Part shown: positions 1-12,268 of the stretch, piece after piece | Layout of the letters: each line of letters opens with the position of its first letter | Position numbering within the stretch: position 1 is the first letter of the stretch | Assembly (NCBI GenBank): GCA_905182985.1 | Contig: CAJJDN010000016.1 | Location: forward strand, 462,020 to 513,983 | DNA: 51,964 nucleotides | Reading direction: 5' to 3' | DNA from: Paramecium sonneborni | Taxonomy: Eukaryota > Ciliophora > Oligohymenophorea > Peniculida > Parameciidae | Notes under the pieces: generated by a model | Databases searched by the model: none | What the model was told of the DNA's origin: nothing | Seen by the model: only the letters and a program-made list of their open reading frames with translations | Program-made: the position numbers and the translations under genes

Positions 1-709
1 TACTAATTAAATAACAATGCTACTAACCATAGGTCCTCTGATAATAGCTTTTTAATTGCCACCTGCATATCCATAACTCATGGTTTTAACACCATTGAAT
101 TCAATAGGCAAAATTTCTTTTGGTTTATCTTCTGGAGCATATAATTATTATTTCTCCTTTCCAATTAAAGTTGGCAGAGAGGGACCATAAACATCTGCAT
201 CAAATATTCCTACCTTGAAACCTAATTTTTGTAAGGAAAATGTAAGATTTAATGCAATAGTGCTTTTACCTACTCCTCCTTTACAACTTGAAACTGCTAT
301 GATCTTATTTACATTCTAGAGATTGCCTCTTTTTTATGAATTTGTTTATGTGAATACATTTTCTTTTTTTGGAGCCATACGAATATCCAAATTCTTAATC
401 CATTCGAATTCTTTAAGGGCTTCTTGACAAAGTGACTTGATTTTTCTGTAGTCTTAATCTAATTTAAGATCAATTATGACTCTTCCATCTAGTTTATTTC
501 ATCATTAGCATACCTTAATCTATAGATAGATTTTCTATATGACCATTGGATACTATGTCTTTATCAGAATTAGAATGCTTGATTACTTTTAGTCGATTCA
601 GAATTTAGATCTTGTATTCTGATTATATACATTACATACCTTCATTTACAGAAAAAGTAAAATAGAGTTTCTTGATTTATGGGAGTGATGCATATAATCT
701 TCTTAACAT
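1..709 (-). CDS. Mrp/NBP35-family P-loop ATPase (NUBPL/Ind1-like), C-terminus missing
   Basis: Iron-sulfur cluster carrier ATPase, probably mitochondrial. The start is the ATG at 709, and the reading opens [19 protein letters not shown], a basic, hydroxylated presequence-like segment. An N-terminal MIP18/DUF59-like region of about 90 residues ([19 protein letters not shown]) is followed by the deviant Walker A box CKGGVGKST, then FDADVYGPS and RGPMVSSIV, all hallmarks of the Mrp/ApbC/Ind1 family. Two tiny introns (21 and 25 nt) restore one frame. About 221 codons are present; the rest, including any CPxC cluster-binding pair, lies beyond the left edge, so I cannot tell NUBPL/Ind1 from a general Mrp carrier. 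It is divergent from the ankyrin-DHHC gene across 219 bp, which must hold both promoters. The assignment to the family is firm; the mitochondrial location is inferred. Confidence 0.9.
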
Positions 710-928
710 TTAATTATATATATATATAGATTATTTTCAGAGTAGTGACAAGTGTATATCATAAACAATCAAAAACACGGACGAAGTGATCATCATTATA
801 TTAATTAATTTTATTAATGAATTATCTATCATAAATATTTCACTTAAATATTTCAAATTATATAAGTACTCTTTAATTTCTAAATTATACAATATAAAAG
901 CTTTGACTTAATTAATTATTATTTTATA

Positions 929-2816
929 ATGCAGCCTCTTTTATAATCTATTGATCCTGTAAATAATATCAATAGAGAACTCCATGGATATGGATTATCA
1001 GGGGCTACATTTGTTAATGTATTATTATTGATTTTATTTACCTAGGAATAAGCCTCAGATGTATAAAGAATATATTAAGATTTATATTCAAAAGTTAAAA
1101 ATGGAGATGACAAGGGAGTCAGATATCTTCTTGGAATTAATGATGATGACTCTTTTAGCCAAATTCAACCAATCAATATTCATACTTCTTTTGATGAAAA
1201 AAGAAATACTTTGCTAATGTTAGCTGTTTGGAAAGATTAGACTAAACTTTTTACCGATCTAATCACATATTCACTTAAATAATTTGGGTATCTATTCATT
1301 ATGCAATTCTAGAGAGTCTTAAACTTAATAGTGGGTAACTCAATAAAATGATTCTGGTAATTAATGCATGCATCTAGCCACTTAAAAAGGTAATATAGCA
1401 ATTCTTGATACAATTCTTAAGTTAGGAATCAAATTAGATTAGAAAACTAGATAAGGATAAACTAATTTACACATTGCATCATAATCAGATTAACCTCTAA
1501 TGTTATATTATTTAGTGAAAATTGCCAAAGTTAACATTGATATTATGGATAATGATAATAGTACAGCTTTGCATTTGGCCAGTTATTCAGGTAGTGAATA
1601 ATGTGCTGCTTTACTGTTGTCTTGGGGATGTAAAATAAACTGTAAAAATATATTTGGATGCACACCTTTGCATGTTTCAGCTATTAGTGGAGAATACAAA
1701 ATTACAAGAAGATTATTACTTTATAATGCTAAGACAAGATTAAAAAATAAATAGGGCAGGACTGCTTTTTAATTGGCTATTGAGAATGATTTTTCAACAA
1801 TTAGTTAAATGATTTAAGAATATTAAGAGGGAAATATAAAATGCAGCAATATATTTGGATAGAAAAATAAGCCTAGAATTGTATTATTATATTAATATTT
1901 ATATCTAGAATCAAAAGTTCAGATTATAAATGTATTCTTTCATTTTAATGTTAATAGTCAATCTAATCTATTAAGTACTTTTTACAATTGGAAATAATTT
2001 GTTTGGTTACATATAATTTATTTGTGATATATTGGAGGTCCTTTTATTTATATATATTGTTAATTCTGATCCTGGATGTTAAGCTAAATACAAAGAAGAT
2101 GGATAAGTATTTTACTAAATATTATAAAATAATCCAAAAAGATTTTAAATATGTACAGAATGTGAAACTCTAAAGGCTAAAAGAAGTCGTCATTGTGATT
2201 TTTGTAATAAATGTGTCATAGTATATGATCATCATTGTCCATGGATAAATAATTGTATCGGAGCTAAAAATCATTTTTAATTCATGATTTTTATTTTCCT
2301 CACCTTTATAAATATAGGTTTTCAATTATTTATTTCGATTATTCTTTTTACAGATATAGTATGGAATAAAACTTTAATAGGGATTACATCTGAAGATTAT
2401 TATTAATGGCATTAGCTTGATATGTTATATAATTACCTCAGTGATTTTAGAAAATATTTAAGTATTTCAAAAGGAGTTTAGATAGAATACATTGCATTGG
2501 AATTGTTAATAACATTAATGTTTTTTTTTTTATTAAGTTGTTTATTATGTACATAGCTGAAGAATATGTATTATAATAGAACAACTTTTGAGAGATTAAG
2601 TAAAAAATACAGAGGAGGATTTAAGTATTATTATTTTAATAAGTTATTAGTAATTAACAATCAAGTTTATTAGAAAGTAGTTATATCGAGAATGATATTA
2701 AGAATACAAATTGTCTAAGAAATTCTTTATTATTATTGTGTTATAATAAGAATTAAGAGGAATACAATTATGTATATCACGATAATACAAGCCTTACAAC
2801 AGCAATAATTTCATGA
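929..2816 (+). CDS. Ankyrin-repeat DHHC palmitoyltransferase (zDHHC17/Akr1 type)
   Basis: Membrane S-acyltransferase that transfers palmitate to protein cysteines. With six short introns removed the model has 577 codons (576 aa). Residues about 90-300 hold ankyrin repeats ([43 protein letters not shown]). Membrane segments follow, then SDPG, and the cysteine-rich DHHC domain with the catalytic DHHC at 2227-2238 followed by [12 protein letters not shown]. Two more hydrophobic segments lie downstream. The tail is hydrophilic and ends at TGA 2814. One intron before SDPG (about 2011-2042) must start GTTACA rather than GTA to keep frame, so that junction is less certain. Known ankyrin-DHHC enzymes work at the Golgi or endosomes; the location here is not shown by sequence. 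Confidence 0.92.
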
Positions 2817-2856
2817 TTGTTATTTATTATAATAATTTCAAATTTAAAAATTGAAA

Positions 2857-5800
2857 ATGACAGATAAATTTAAGGCAGAACGAGACAATATTCAAGTTTC
2901 TATAAGAATAAAGTAAGAATCTTTTAATTAATAATGCAAGACCCTTATTAGAAGATGGAAGATCATGTATAAAACTGGATTCCAATTTAAAAAATACAAT
3001 TATTATTGAGGGCAATCAATAATAATAGTAGGATTAGAAATATTTTTATTTTGATTATGTAGCATAGTAAGACTCAAGTTAAGAAGATATATTTAATATA
3101 GTAGGAAAATAATAAGCAATTAATTGTCTTGATGGTTATAATGGTTGTGTGTTTGTTTATGGATAAACAGGAAGTGGTAAAACATATACAATGATGGGTA
3201 CTTAGAAATAACCAGGTTTATTACCAAGAGTGATTGATTTTTTGTTTAATTGCATTTTGGAGGATTAATCAGAAAATGTAGAATATTTAGTTAAATGCAG
3301 TTATTTGGAAATCTATAATGAACATATAATAGATCTTTTAAATCCTTAATTAGGAAATTTATAATTAAGAGAAGATTTAAAAAAAGGAGTTTATGTAGAA
3401 TAATTAAGTGAAGAAGTTTGTACTAATGTAGCTGAATCTTTAGAAGTTTTATAAAGAGGAAGTCTAAATAGACATATTTCATCTACTTAAATGAATATTG
3501 AATCATCAAGATCACATAGTGTTTTTACTATTTAACTTGAATCAAGAAGACAATCATCTTAAACTTAAGTTATTAATCATAGATTTTCAAGATTTCATTT
3601 TGTAGATCTTGCTGGTAGTGAAAGATAAAAGTAATCATAAGTTTAAGGAGAAAGATTGAGAGAAGGTTGCAATATAAATAAAAGTTTACATATTTTAGGA
3701 AATGTTATCAATTCTCTTGTCGAAGATAATTAATCATTTGTTCATTATAGAGATTCTAAATTAACATTTCTACTTAAAGATTCTTTAGGTGGTAATTCAA
3801 GAACACATCTTATTGCTAATATCTAATAATCCTAATAATTCTATCAAGAAACTTTATCTACTCTTATGTTTTCTAAAAGAGTCAAATAAGTTAAAAACAA
3901 AGCTAGAATTAATGAAGATGAAAGTGGAAATTTAGAAAGTCTTAAAAATGAAATTAAAAGACTTAAATAAGAACTTGCTAAAAGTGTTATCACTCAATAA
4001 TAAAAATGGGAATCACCTAAAAAATTTGAATAAAAATAATAATAATCATTTATTAATGAATAATGTATTTATTTCAGTTTATTCATTAGTTTTATAATCC
4101 TTAGAATTAGAAAGTTTAATTATTAATGATTAAAAATATATTAAACTTGAAGAAATATTGAAGTGTTATTTAGAATAATCAACAGAAAGTGAAACAGCTT
4201 TATTTTTAGAAATCGAAAAGTATTTAAACGGAATTAAGTAATTAAAAGAAGGTTTCTAATTAGGATAACAATTAGAATAATAGTTAAAATTTGTCATTAA
4301 ATTACAAAATGAATAAATTTAAAAATTAAAATTAAATTAATCACCTGATGATATATAATAATAAATTCAATAGTAATTAGCATATGCTTTACAATGTTAA
4401 GGTTTAGTTATGAAAACATTTTATGAAAATTTAACTTTAAAAGAGTAGTAAGGAGCTACCTAAACAGTATCAAAAGTTTAAGTCTAAGTTGATAATAATC
4501 TTAATTTATTAAAAGAAATTGTAGAAACAGTTTAAGTATCTATTATATTTTAATTCATTAGAATTCTCTTAATGAAAGAAGATAATTTCAATAGCAACTA
4601 GATCTATAATTTAACTCATAGTATGTCACCTTAGAAAAATTTAAAGAATTAGAAACCTAATCAGAATACAAAGAAAAGTTGTTATCTGAATAAACATAAA
4701 AATTAGTATCTATGGAGGATTAAATCAAAGAGATTGAAAAACAAATATTTCAAAAATTAGAGGAAAATGGAATTACTTTTAATGAAAATGATCAAATAGT
4801 TGATGTTAGAGATAAATAAATTTTAGATTTGAAAAACAGAATTATTGATCTTAATTAAGAACTTAAAAATTAAAATTAGTAATTAGAAGAATTATTAAAT
4901 AATTCAGAATAAATTATTTAATAACTTAAAAATGAAAATTAATAAATTTTAACTTAAAAATAAGAAATTCAAGTAAACTTTGAATAATCTTAAACTAGTA
5001 TTTCTGAATTCTAATATTATTCTAAATAATAGATGTTTGAGCTTGAATAATAAATTAATCAATTAAAAAATCAAAATTAATTATAAGTTAATAATTATTA
5101 ATATTTAAATCAATAAAATCAAGAATTCAAATAGTAAATTATTAATGAATAAAATACAAATAGTTAATTGGCTTAAGGATTAGCAGAGAATGAAGAAAAA
5201 CTTAAAGAACTAAACCAAATAATTGTTGAAAATGGTATTACTATTTCAGAATTAAAATCATAAATATCTTCTTATGAAAAATATATTCTTTAATTAAAAA
5301 ATGAATTAAATGATAAAGAAAATAATATTCAATAAAATTAGAAATCTATCAAAGTTCTAGAATTGGAAAATAACAATTTAAAATAAGAATGTATCAAATA
5401 TTAAAATTAGTTAACACTATTGTAAGATTAATTGCAATTATCAGTTTCAAAATTAGAAAGCTCAGAATAAGAATTATTTACATAATTACAATAATTGTAA
5501 AAAGATAATTAGGTTTTATAGAATGAAAATTCTCTTTTATAAAAAGATAAGTAAGAAATGATAGAAGAAAAGAATATTTTGACTTAAGATTTTAATTAAA
5601 AAACTAAAGAACTTGAGCATACTTAATTATAACTTAAATAGATTGAATAAAATTATTAGGAAGAAATGACAATATTTTAATAAAATTATTAAATTTAAAA
5701 TTCTGATTTAGAGAAGAATTTTGAAGATTAAATGAAACAATAAAAGAAAGATTTTGAATTGTTATTATCTTAATTAAATTAAAAAAAAGATTGTGATTTG

Positions 5801-8661
5801 GGCAAATTAAATTAAGAAGTATTTATAAATTTATAATTTTAAGATTCTGTAATTAAATTGTGTAATAAAAGAGAAGGAAAAATAATATGTAGAAATGAAA
5901 TTTTAATTAGAAGAATAAATAAACGTAATTAATTTGGATTAATTAAATAGTTGGTAAATTAAAAATTACAAAATGAAAGTTAAAAAAGTTCTTAATTAGA
6001 GATAATGATTGACGCATAGAAATAGGAGTTTGAAGAAATTTAAAAAGAGCAGATGTCCAGTGTAGACTTATTATAAAAGCAATTAGAAAGTAAGCAGGCT
6101 GTAATTCAAGAAACATCGGATCATTATAACCAAGTTCATGAACTATACATTTCTTTGTAAGCTAGGATGGAACAAAAAGACTAAGTAAATTCCGAATTGA
6201 AAAGAGATGTTCTATAACATAAGTCCAAAATAGAGAATTAATCAAAAGAAATATAACAATTATAATAAAAAATAATATCTGTAGAGAATGAAAATTAGTA
6301 AAGCAGAAATACTTTAGAAATATAATAGTAAGGTAAATTGTAAGATATGACATAAAAATTATAAATTAAGACGAGAACAATTGAATAATTGAATAATGAA
6401 AAAACAGCTTTGAATGAAAAAGTTAAAGATATAGAATGTGAATCTAATAAATTTAAAATAACTATTAGTTAATTAGAATAGTAGTTAAATGAATCTTAAA
6501 ATAAATCAAACTTATTATAATCTTAGATTTAAGGTTTAACTAATATAATTAATGAAAAAGAATAATAAATAGAATTTTTATCATAAGAATTAAATAAATA
6601 AAATCAAATTTTAGATAAAAGTTCTGAAATTTGGAAAAAAGAAACAGACTAAATGGAAATTGAGAATAATATTTTAAAAATTCAAATAAATGAAAAGTAA
6701 AAAGAAATTCAAAAACTTGAATCAAAAATAAATATAAGTTTAAATGATTTACAATAAAAGGAATAATAAATAGAGTAATTAAAATTATAATTAAATCATC
6801 TAAACACTAATTTATAGTAATAATTAGAATTGACATCAAAAGATAATTAACTTTTAAAGAAGGAAATATAATAATTAAATTAACATATTGATTCATAACA
6901 TGAAGAAATTGATTAGATGAGAGTAGAATTAGATTAAAAATAAGCTTAGGTTGATGAAAATAAAGCAACTGTTAAGAAATTAACAAAATAATTGGAGTTA
7001 GAAATAAAACAATACTCTTTACATTTAAAGAAACATGAAGATTAACACAAAAAAGAAGTTTAAGAGTTAGTAGATTAACTAGATATACATTAAAAGTAAT
7101 TATAATAAAAGGAACAGATGATTGAATAGTTAAATAAATAAGTGAATGGATTATAAAGTGCATTTGAGACTAAAGAGGATTTAAATCAATAAACTTAAAA
7201 GGATATTTATCAATTAAAAGATAAATTAAAATCTGACTAAAACAAGTTTACTGTAAATTTATAATTTAATATAATTAGAAAATCATTTAAGGACTTGAAA
7301 ATGCAAATATACAATTAAAAAATTAATTGGATGAATATACACATTAAATTTAAGAAAATGTACATAAATATCAATCTGTTTAAAAATAAAATGATTTATA
7401 AAACATTTAATTTAGTGAATAATAGGAGAAGTATAATCTTTTAAAAGATCAATTTACAAGATTAGAATCTTAGATGAAATAAGAATCATAAATACGAGAA
7501 TAATATAGCCATATTGCAGATAAAGTTACAAAAGAAAACAATGAATTAAAATAAAAGATAGATAAAAAATAATAAGTAAAGGTTTTATTAAATTCCAGAT
7601 TATTGTTCAATTAGAACAAGCTCTTTTATAAAACGAAGAGACACTAAAAAATGTACATGATAGAGCAAAAGAGTTTTGTAAGTAATAAGAAAAAGAAATA
7701 AATGATATTAAAGATTAATATTTAAAATTAGAAGCTGAACATAATGCGATATTGGTAATTCTTTGTATAAATAGATAGTCATAAAATTAAGAAAGAGAAG
7801 ATGAAAATGAATAAATGAAAGATCAAAAAGATCAAGCATTGATATAAATGCATACATTGGAAGATGACAATCTTAAGTTAAAGAAAGAATTACAAGAATA
7901 ACATGAAAAATTAACTAAATCAAATAATGAAAGATCAATGCTTTATAAGTAAATTGAAGAAATGCAAAAAGATATTGCATAACTTGGAGGACATAATAAT
8001 CCATCTTAAAAAATAAGATATTTAAATACAATTAAATAAGAGAATTCATGTTTGAAATAAGAAAAATTATACTTATCAGAATAGTTATAAAAGGAGATTG
8101 AAGAAAAAAATAAATTATTGTAGTAATATTAATAAAATCGAAAAAATACAGATTCAGATAATTAATAATAGAATGTTTCAAAATTAGATATGGTATTTAT
8201 ATATATCTTAATTTATAGTAAAAATTAATAGTTGAAAATTAGAGATTAAATAATGAAATGACTAAACTTAATTAAATTTTGAATTTAAGTGGAGTTAAAA
8301 ACAGGTTTTCAACTATTAAGGGTAGTGATGGTGATAAGATCATCTAATCTGTATAATTACTTATTTAGGAATTGATTGTATATTTATTTTTAATATCTAG
8401 GATTGTAAATAAGAAATTTAATAGAGGAATAAAGATTAAGAAGGAAAAAACTTAAAATATTAAACTATGGAAAAAGATCTACTAGTTATGAAATAAAAAT
8501 TTTATGCTGTATAAAAAGATAATCCTTAAATATAAACTAAAGCATAGAGTCCTGCAGTATAACATGATGTTTTAAGAGATAATAATAGAATTAATATTAA
8601 TTCTGGTAGTGTTTAAAGATAATCTAAACCAAAAGCTTAATAGACTTTCCAATTTTAATGA
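2857..8661 (+). CDS. Long coiled-coil N-terminal kinesin, kinesin-12/KIF15-like
   Basis: Microtubule motor of roughly 1,880 aa, the largest gene in the window. A 28-nt intron at 2913-2940 joins VSIRIKPLLEDG, the first strand of the motor. The P-loop is [13 protein letters not shown], switch I is [10 protein letters not shown], switch II is VDLAGSER, and [19 protein letters not shown] follows; that last block and the ERQK...[12 protein letters not shown] spacing resemble kinesin-12/KIF15. After the neck ([18 protein letters not shown]) the remaining 1,500 residues are continuous glutamine/glutamate/leucine-rich coiled coil with further short introns (for example 4065-4089), ending in a basic tail before TGA 8659. 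Family members crosslink spindle or ciliary microtubules; the role here is inferred. I did not verify every intron in the coiled coil. The gene is convergent with the Nudix gene (46 bp between stops). Confidence 0.9.
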
Positions 8662-8707
8662 TTATTCAATACAAATTATTATTTAATTAATTTATTTTTA
8701 CTTAACA

Positions 8708-9595
8708 TCAAAATCTTGGTTTATTTTATGTAAATTAGTTATCATTTATAATTTCACCATTTAATAATGCTAAAGGTGAATTTTAAAATTTTCCTATATG
8801 GCCAACCAATCTTTTCAAGTTTCCCTCTAACTAAAATCGAAAATCTGATCTTTCTATCTAATTATATCTAATTTTTAATTCATTTTTTAGATAATCAGTT
8901 TATTCATTTTCTAAAAGCTTTTATAAATCAAAGTTTGGATCTGGATAATTAAGAATTCCTTTATTAGCTAATAAAAACTCATAAATATATTTACTAAATT
9001 AGAAAACATGAGGATACGTATGTTTCAATAGATCTCCTTAATTAATATAGGTAATAATATTTTAAAAACTTCCCAATTATTTAAGTATAATTAATTATAA
9101 GAATATTGGTGGAAATAAACTTATCTAATTGTTAATATATTTTTCCAAAAAGGCAAAAGGAGTATTCCATTCATAGCTAATACTTTCATTCTTATTAATG
9201 TTTAGTGTATCGTAATTGTTTAAATTTAAAATAAAAAACTATGTGTCATATCTTTTTTTCATCATTTAAGGTGTAATGATCCTTATGAATGGTTTTATTT
9301 ATGAATATAGTTATTTAGAATCTAATGAAATATTAGTCTCTTCAGTAGTTTCTCGAATAGCAGCAATTAAGGATGTATCATACCATGTATATGTTTGATT
9401 GCAATAATATTTTGAGTGATTTTTTAAAATTAATTAAGAATCTGTCTAAGCTAATTTATAATCTGTTTCTTCAAGAACTCCGCCAGGAAATGCAAATGAT
9501 CCTCCGAAAGAAATATCATTATTTCTTTTTAACATTAGGACCTTAAAATCATCTCTTATCAAAATTAATGCAGCACTTCTTCTACAAATACTCAT
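8708..9595 (-). CDS. NUDT19-like Nudix hydrolase
   Basis: Intronless, 295 aa. It starts MSICRRSAALILIRDD and carries a split Nudix box: SFAFPGGVLEETD, then about 35 extra residues, then AAIRETTEETNI, matching the REUXEE catalytic helix. A long insertion between the glycine and the REXXEE helix is known in the NUDT19/RP2 subfamily, which cleaves CoA and acyl-CoA to 3',5'-ADP and phosphopantetheine products in peroxisomes or mitochondria. The C-terminal half is hydrophobic and helical as in NUDT19. The very C-terminus (NKPRF) is not a classical peroxisomal SKL signal. Nudix chemistry is firm; the substrate is inferred from the insertion only. Confidence 0.85.
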
Positions 9596-9705
9596 TTTAT
9601 TAGAAATTAATAATATGAATTATTTAGTAAATTATTGTTTTAGATACTATTTCAAGATGCTCAATGCAATAATATAAATTCTTTATTTATGTTAATATCT
9701 TAAAA

Positions 9706-10827
9706 TCATTCCATATACAATTATATTGCTATAATTCTATTATTATTGAATTATATAGCAAGTAAATCATAATTTTGAATATAAGATATTCTGGTATAAT
9801 TGAGTTCTCCAATAATATTATTTTCAAATTATTTTTACTTATCATCTATGTTAATCTATCGAATGTTTTTCAGTGAATAGGAACTATTCAATTTTAGAGA
9901 AAATGATTTATCCTAATTTTTCACCGTTACTTCATCTCCATAATTTTCTATCTTAAATATAAATCCATTTTTTGAAAATTGAGCACTTAAAATATAATTA
10001 TTATTACTTTTTATATCCAGGAGAAGTAGCTTTATTCTTCAAATATTCTTATCTCAGAATATCATATTAGGAATTTTAAAAATTAGTTGAAAATATATCT
10101 TCTACAACTTATTTTGTTTGGAAAACATCGACCACTTAAGCATCTTATTATTTTGGTACATCTTGTTAGACTGTTTTGAAAATATCTGTTTCTTAATTAA
10201 CCTATTGTTAAGGTAATTATGAAGAATTCTGAAGAACTTATGAGTATGCATATTATTGGTTTTATTATTATTATATGTTTTATTATTATTATATGTTTTA
10301 TTATAATTATATGTTTTATTATAATTATATGTTTTATGATTATTATATGTTTTATGATTATTATGGTTGGTAGTTAAATTACTATTATTAGTTTTGTTAA
10401 TATTATTATTAAGTTACTCCAAGAAATTACTAACCTTATTATTGAAAATTAGTTTAATTTAAAGTTTATGATGGTTGATTCAAAATTAAGTTAGGCTAAA
10501 TTTAAGCGGCTTAACCTATTGTTGGGGTAGTCATAGCTTGCTAGCGATAAGGTTATTGTTATTGTTATAATAATTGTTATTGTATTAATTATGGTTATTG
10601 CTTGTCCTAAGAATAAATTTTATGTTTACAATTGTTGTGATTTAGTCTTAATTTTTTGCCAAAGCTGTGATGAGACTATTTTCTTTTATTGCCAAATTCT
10701 CACCATTTAATTTCCAAATCTTATCACTTACTTTTATATTTGGATTTTAGGTAACAAATTACAATAATTATTGGAATGTTAAATTATCTGGTATCTGATA
10801 AGGTTAATTATTAAAATAGATGTTCAT
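9706..10827 (-). CDS. Q/N-rich low-complexity protein with NIQQxQ hexapeptide repeats
   Basis: Unrecognised protein, 358 aa after removing introns at 10607-10629 and 9986-10007; the exons sum exactly to 359 codons. Residues 1-70 form a compact domain (MNIYFNNQPYQIPDNLTF ... KIWKLNGENLA) with a ubiquitin-like length and hydrophobic pattern, but no family match I can claim. Residues about 75-225 are prion-like, dominated by glutamine with six tandem NIQQxQ hexapeptides. The C-terminal 120 residues are ordered and beta-rich (NGFIFKIENYGDEVTV ... LLAIQFNNNRIIAIQLYME). Such Q/N tracts in ciliates are easy to make because CAA, CAG, TAA and TAG all encode glutamine. It could be an RNA-granule or endocytic adaptor protein, but nothing in the sequence decides this. 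Confidence 0.75.
10260..10367 (-). repeat. Six 18-bp tandem units encoding NIQQxQ
   Basis: Six head-to-tail 18-bp units (consensus on + strand TTTTATTATTATTATATG) lie wholly inside the Q/N-rich coding sequence and keep its frame, giving NIQQQQ, NIQLQQ and NIQQSQ. Neighbouring units pair up as identical doublets, which suggests recent unit duplication and probable length variation between strains. Confidence 0.9.
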
Positions 10828-11059
10828 AAAATAAATTAATTAATAAAATTTATGTGATTGTAATTCTATTAATATTATTTATGTAGTATTATCAAAAATT
10901 TTTTTAATTATCATTAACTTTTTTTATATTTTTAATATACTCAAGCATAATTACAAATAAAAAATGAATTTAAATTAAATTTATCGATTTGAAATATCGA
11001 AAATATCTTAAAATATTCCTATTAGAATTATAAAATTATTAATAGAATAAACCTTAAAT

Positions 11060-12199
11060 TCATTATTTACACCGACTAATATAATTAGAAATTAATCTAG
11101 AATTTATCATACTATCTTTTGATGAGGATCGATCTCTTTGTTTTATTTCTTGATTCATTTGATATAATTAATTTTCCAGATTTTAGATAACTATCTTATA
11201 CTCAGCCACTTACTCTGTAAGTAGTTATGCTTAAGCCTATATATCATCTTGGTAACTAAAATAAATTAATAGAATACTTCTAATTCAATTATTAAATCTG
11301 TGTTTAAAGTTAAAAGTTTTCATTTTGAATTTTATGATTATCTGATTTAAATTTTTCAAGTTCCATTTTGATTATATGTAACTCTTCTTCTTTTTATTCG
11401 ATTTGAGATTCACAATCTTAAGTCAATTCATTAGTTTAGATTACATATTTTTCTTATATTTCTTAAAGTTTAATTTAGAAATTAAGTTCTTGTTAAGATA
11501 ATTATTCAGATAGTATATTATTTTATAATTTGATAGTTTACATTTGAGAATGAATTTCTTGTAAATATTTTTAATTTCCAATATCATCAGTTAATTTAGC
11601 AATTAACTCTTATTATTTAATTGAATAATTATCTTATTTATCTTTATACTCAACAAATTAATTATGTAAAGATTGGAAAGATTATTGTAATTCATTATTA
11701 GCAACAAGAAGTTATTCAATTTGATATTTATATTGTTGAGATTCATTTTATAACTATTATTTTTCTTTTTGACTTTCAATAAATTTAACTTCTAATTATT
11801 ATAGAAGACTAATTTCTTTTTCATTACTTTTAGCAGACTCAAGTCTGGCTAATAAATCTTTTTTTTCATTAAGCAATTTAGTAATAGTGCCTTATTATTA
11901 AGTAAGTAAATTTTGATATTACTCAAATTTCATCTCATAATAATATTTATCAGCATAGGCCTGTGATAATTTTTCAATTTCTGTTTCTTCATTTATAATA
12001 GAATTTGATAATTCAATTGATTTATTATCAGGGAACATATCTTGAAGATTATTAATAGATTAAGTCTTTTCAAATGTTTATGCTACATATTAAATATCAA
12101 GTTGCTAGAATGATAATAGTTTATTACTACTCTTTTACTGTTTTATTTAGATTAAAGAGAACTTTAATTAACATAGACACTAGTTTTGTCAGCTAACAT
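11060..12199 (-). CDS. Coiled-coil protein of unknown function
   Basis: 363 aa after removing two introns (26 and 22 nt); lengths sum to 364 codons. It starts MLADKTSVYVNQSSLQSKQN. From about residue 60 almost to the end the sequence is heptad-rich with E, K, Q, N and L (for example EKLSQAYADKYYYEMKF and IEQKEEELHIIKMELEKF), so a long alpha-helical rod is expected. The tail is basic and serine-rich (KQRDRSSSKDSM) and could be phosphorylated. There is no recognisable catalytic or targeting domain. Ciliate basal-body and cortical proteins often look like this, but this is only a class resemblance. It is divergent from the MORN gene with only 69 bp between starts, so the two may share a promoter region. 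Confidence 0.75.
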
Positions 12200-12268
12200 A
12201 ATCGTTATATTTTATTAAAATAAATAGTTCAAAAAGAAAAGTAATGTGAAATATAATTATATTTTAAA

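Noticed and set aside
1988..2173. Separate small ORF starting [12 protein letters not shown]
   Set aside because: It is part of the ankyrin-DHHC gene: an exon plus read-through of its intron in a shifted frame.
10260..10367. CRISPR-like or telomeric repeat
   Set aside because: Units are adjacent with no spacers, in frame within a gene, and lack the G-rich ciliate telomere unit.
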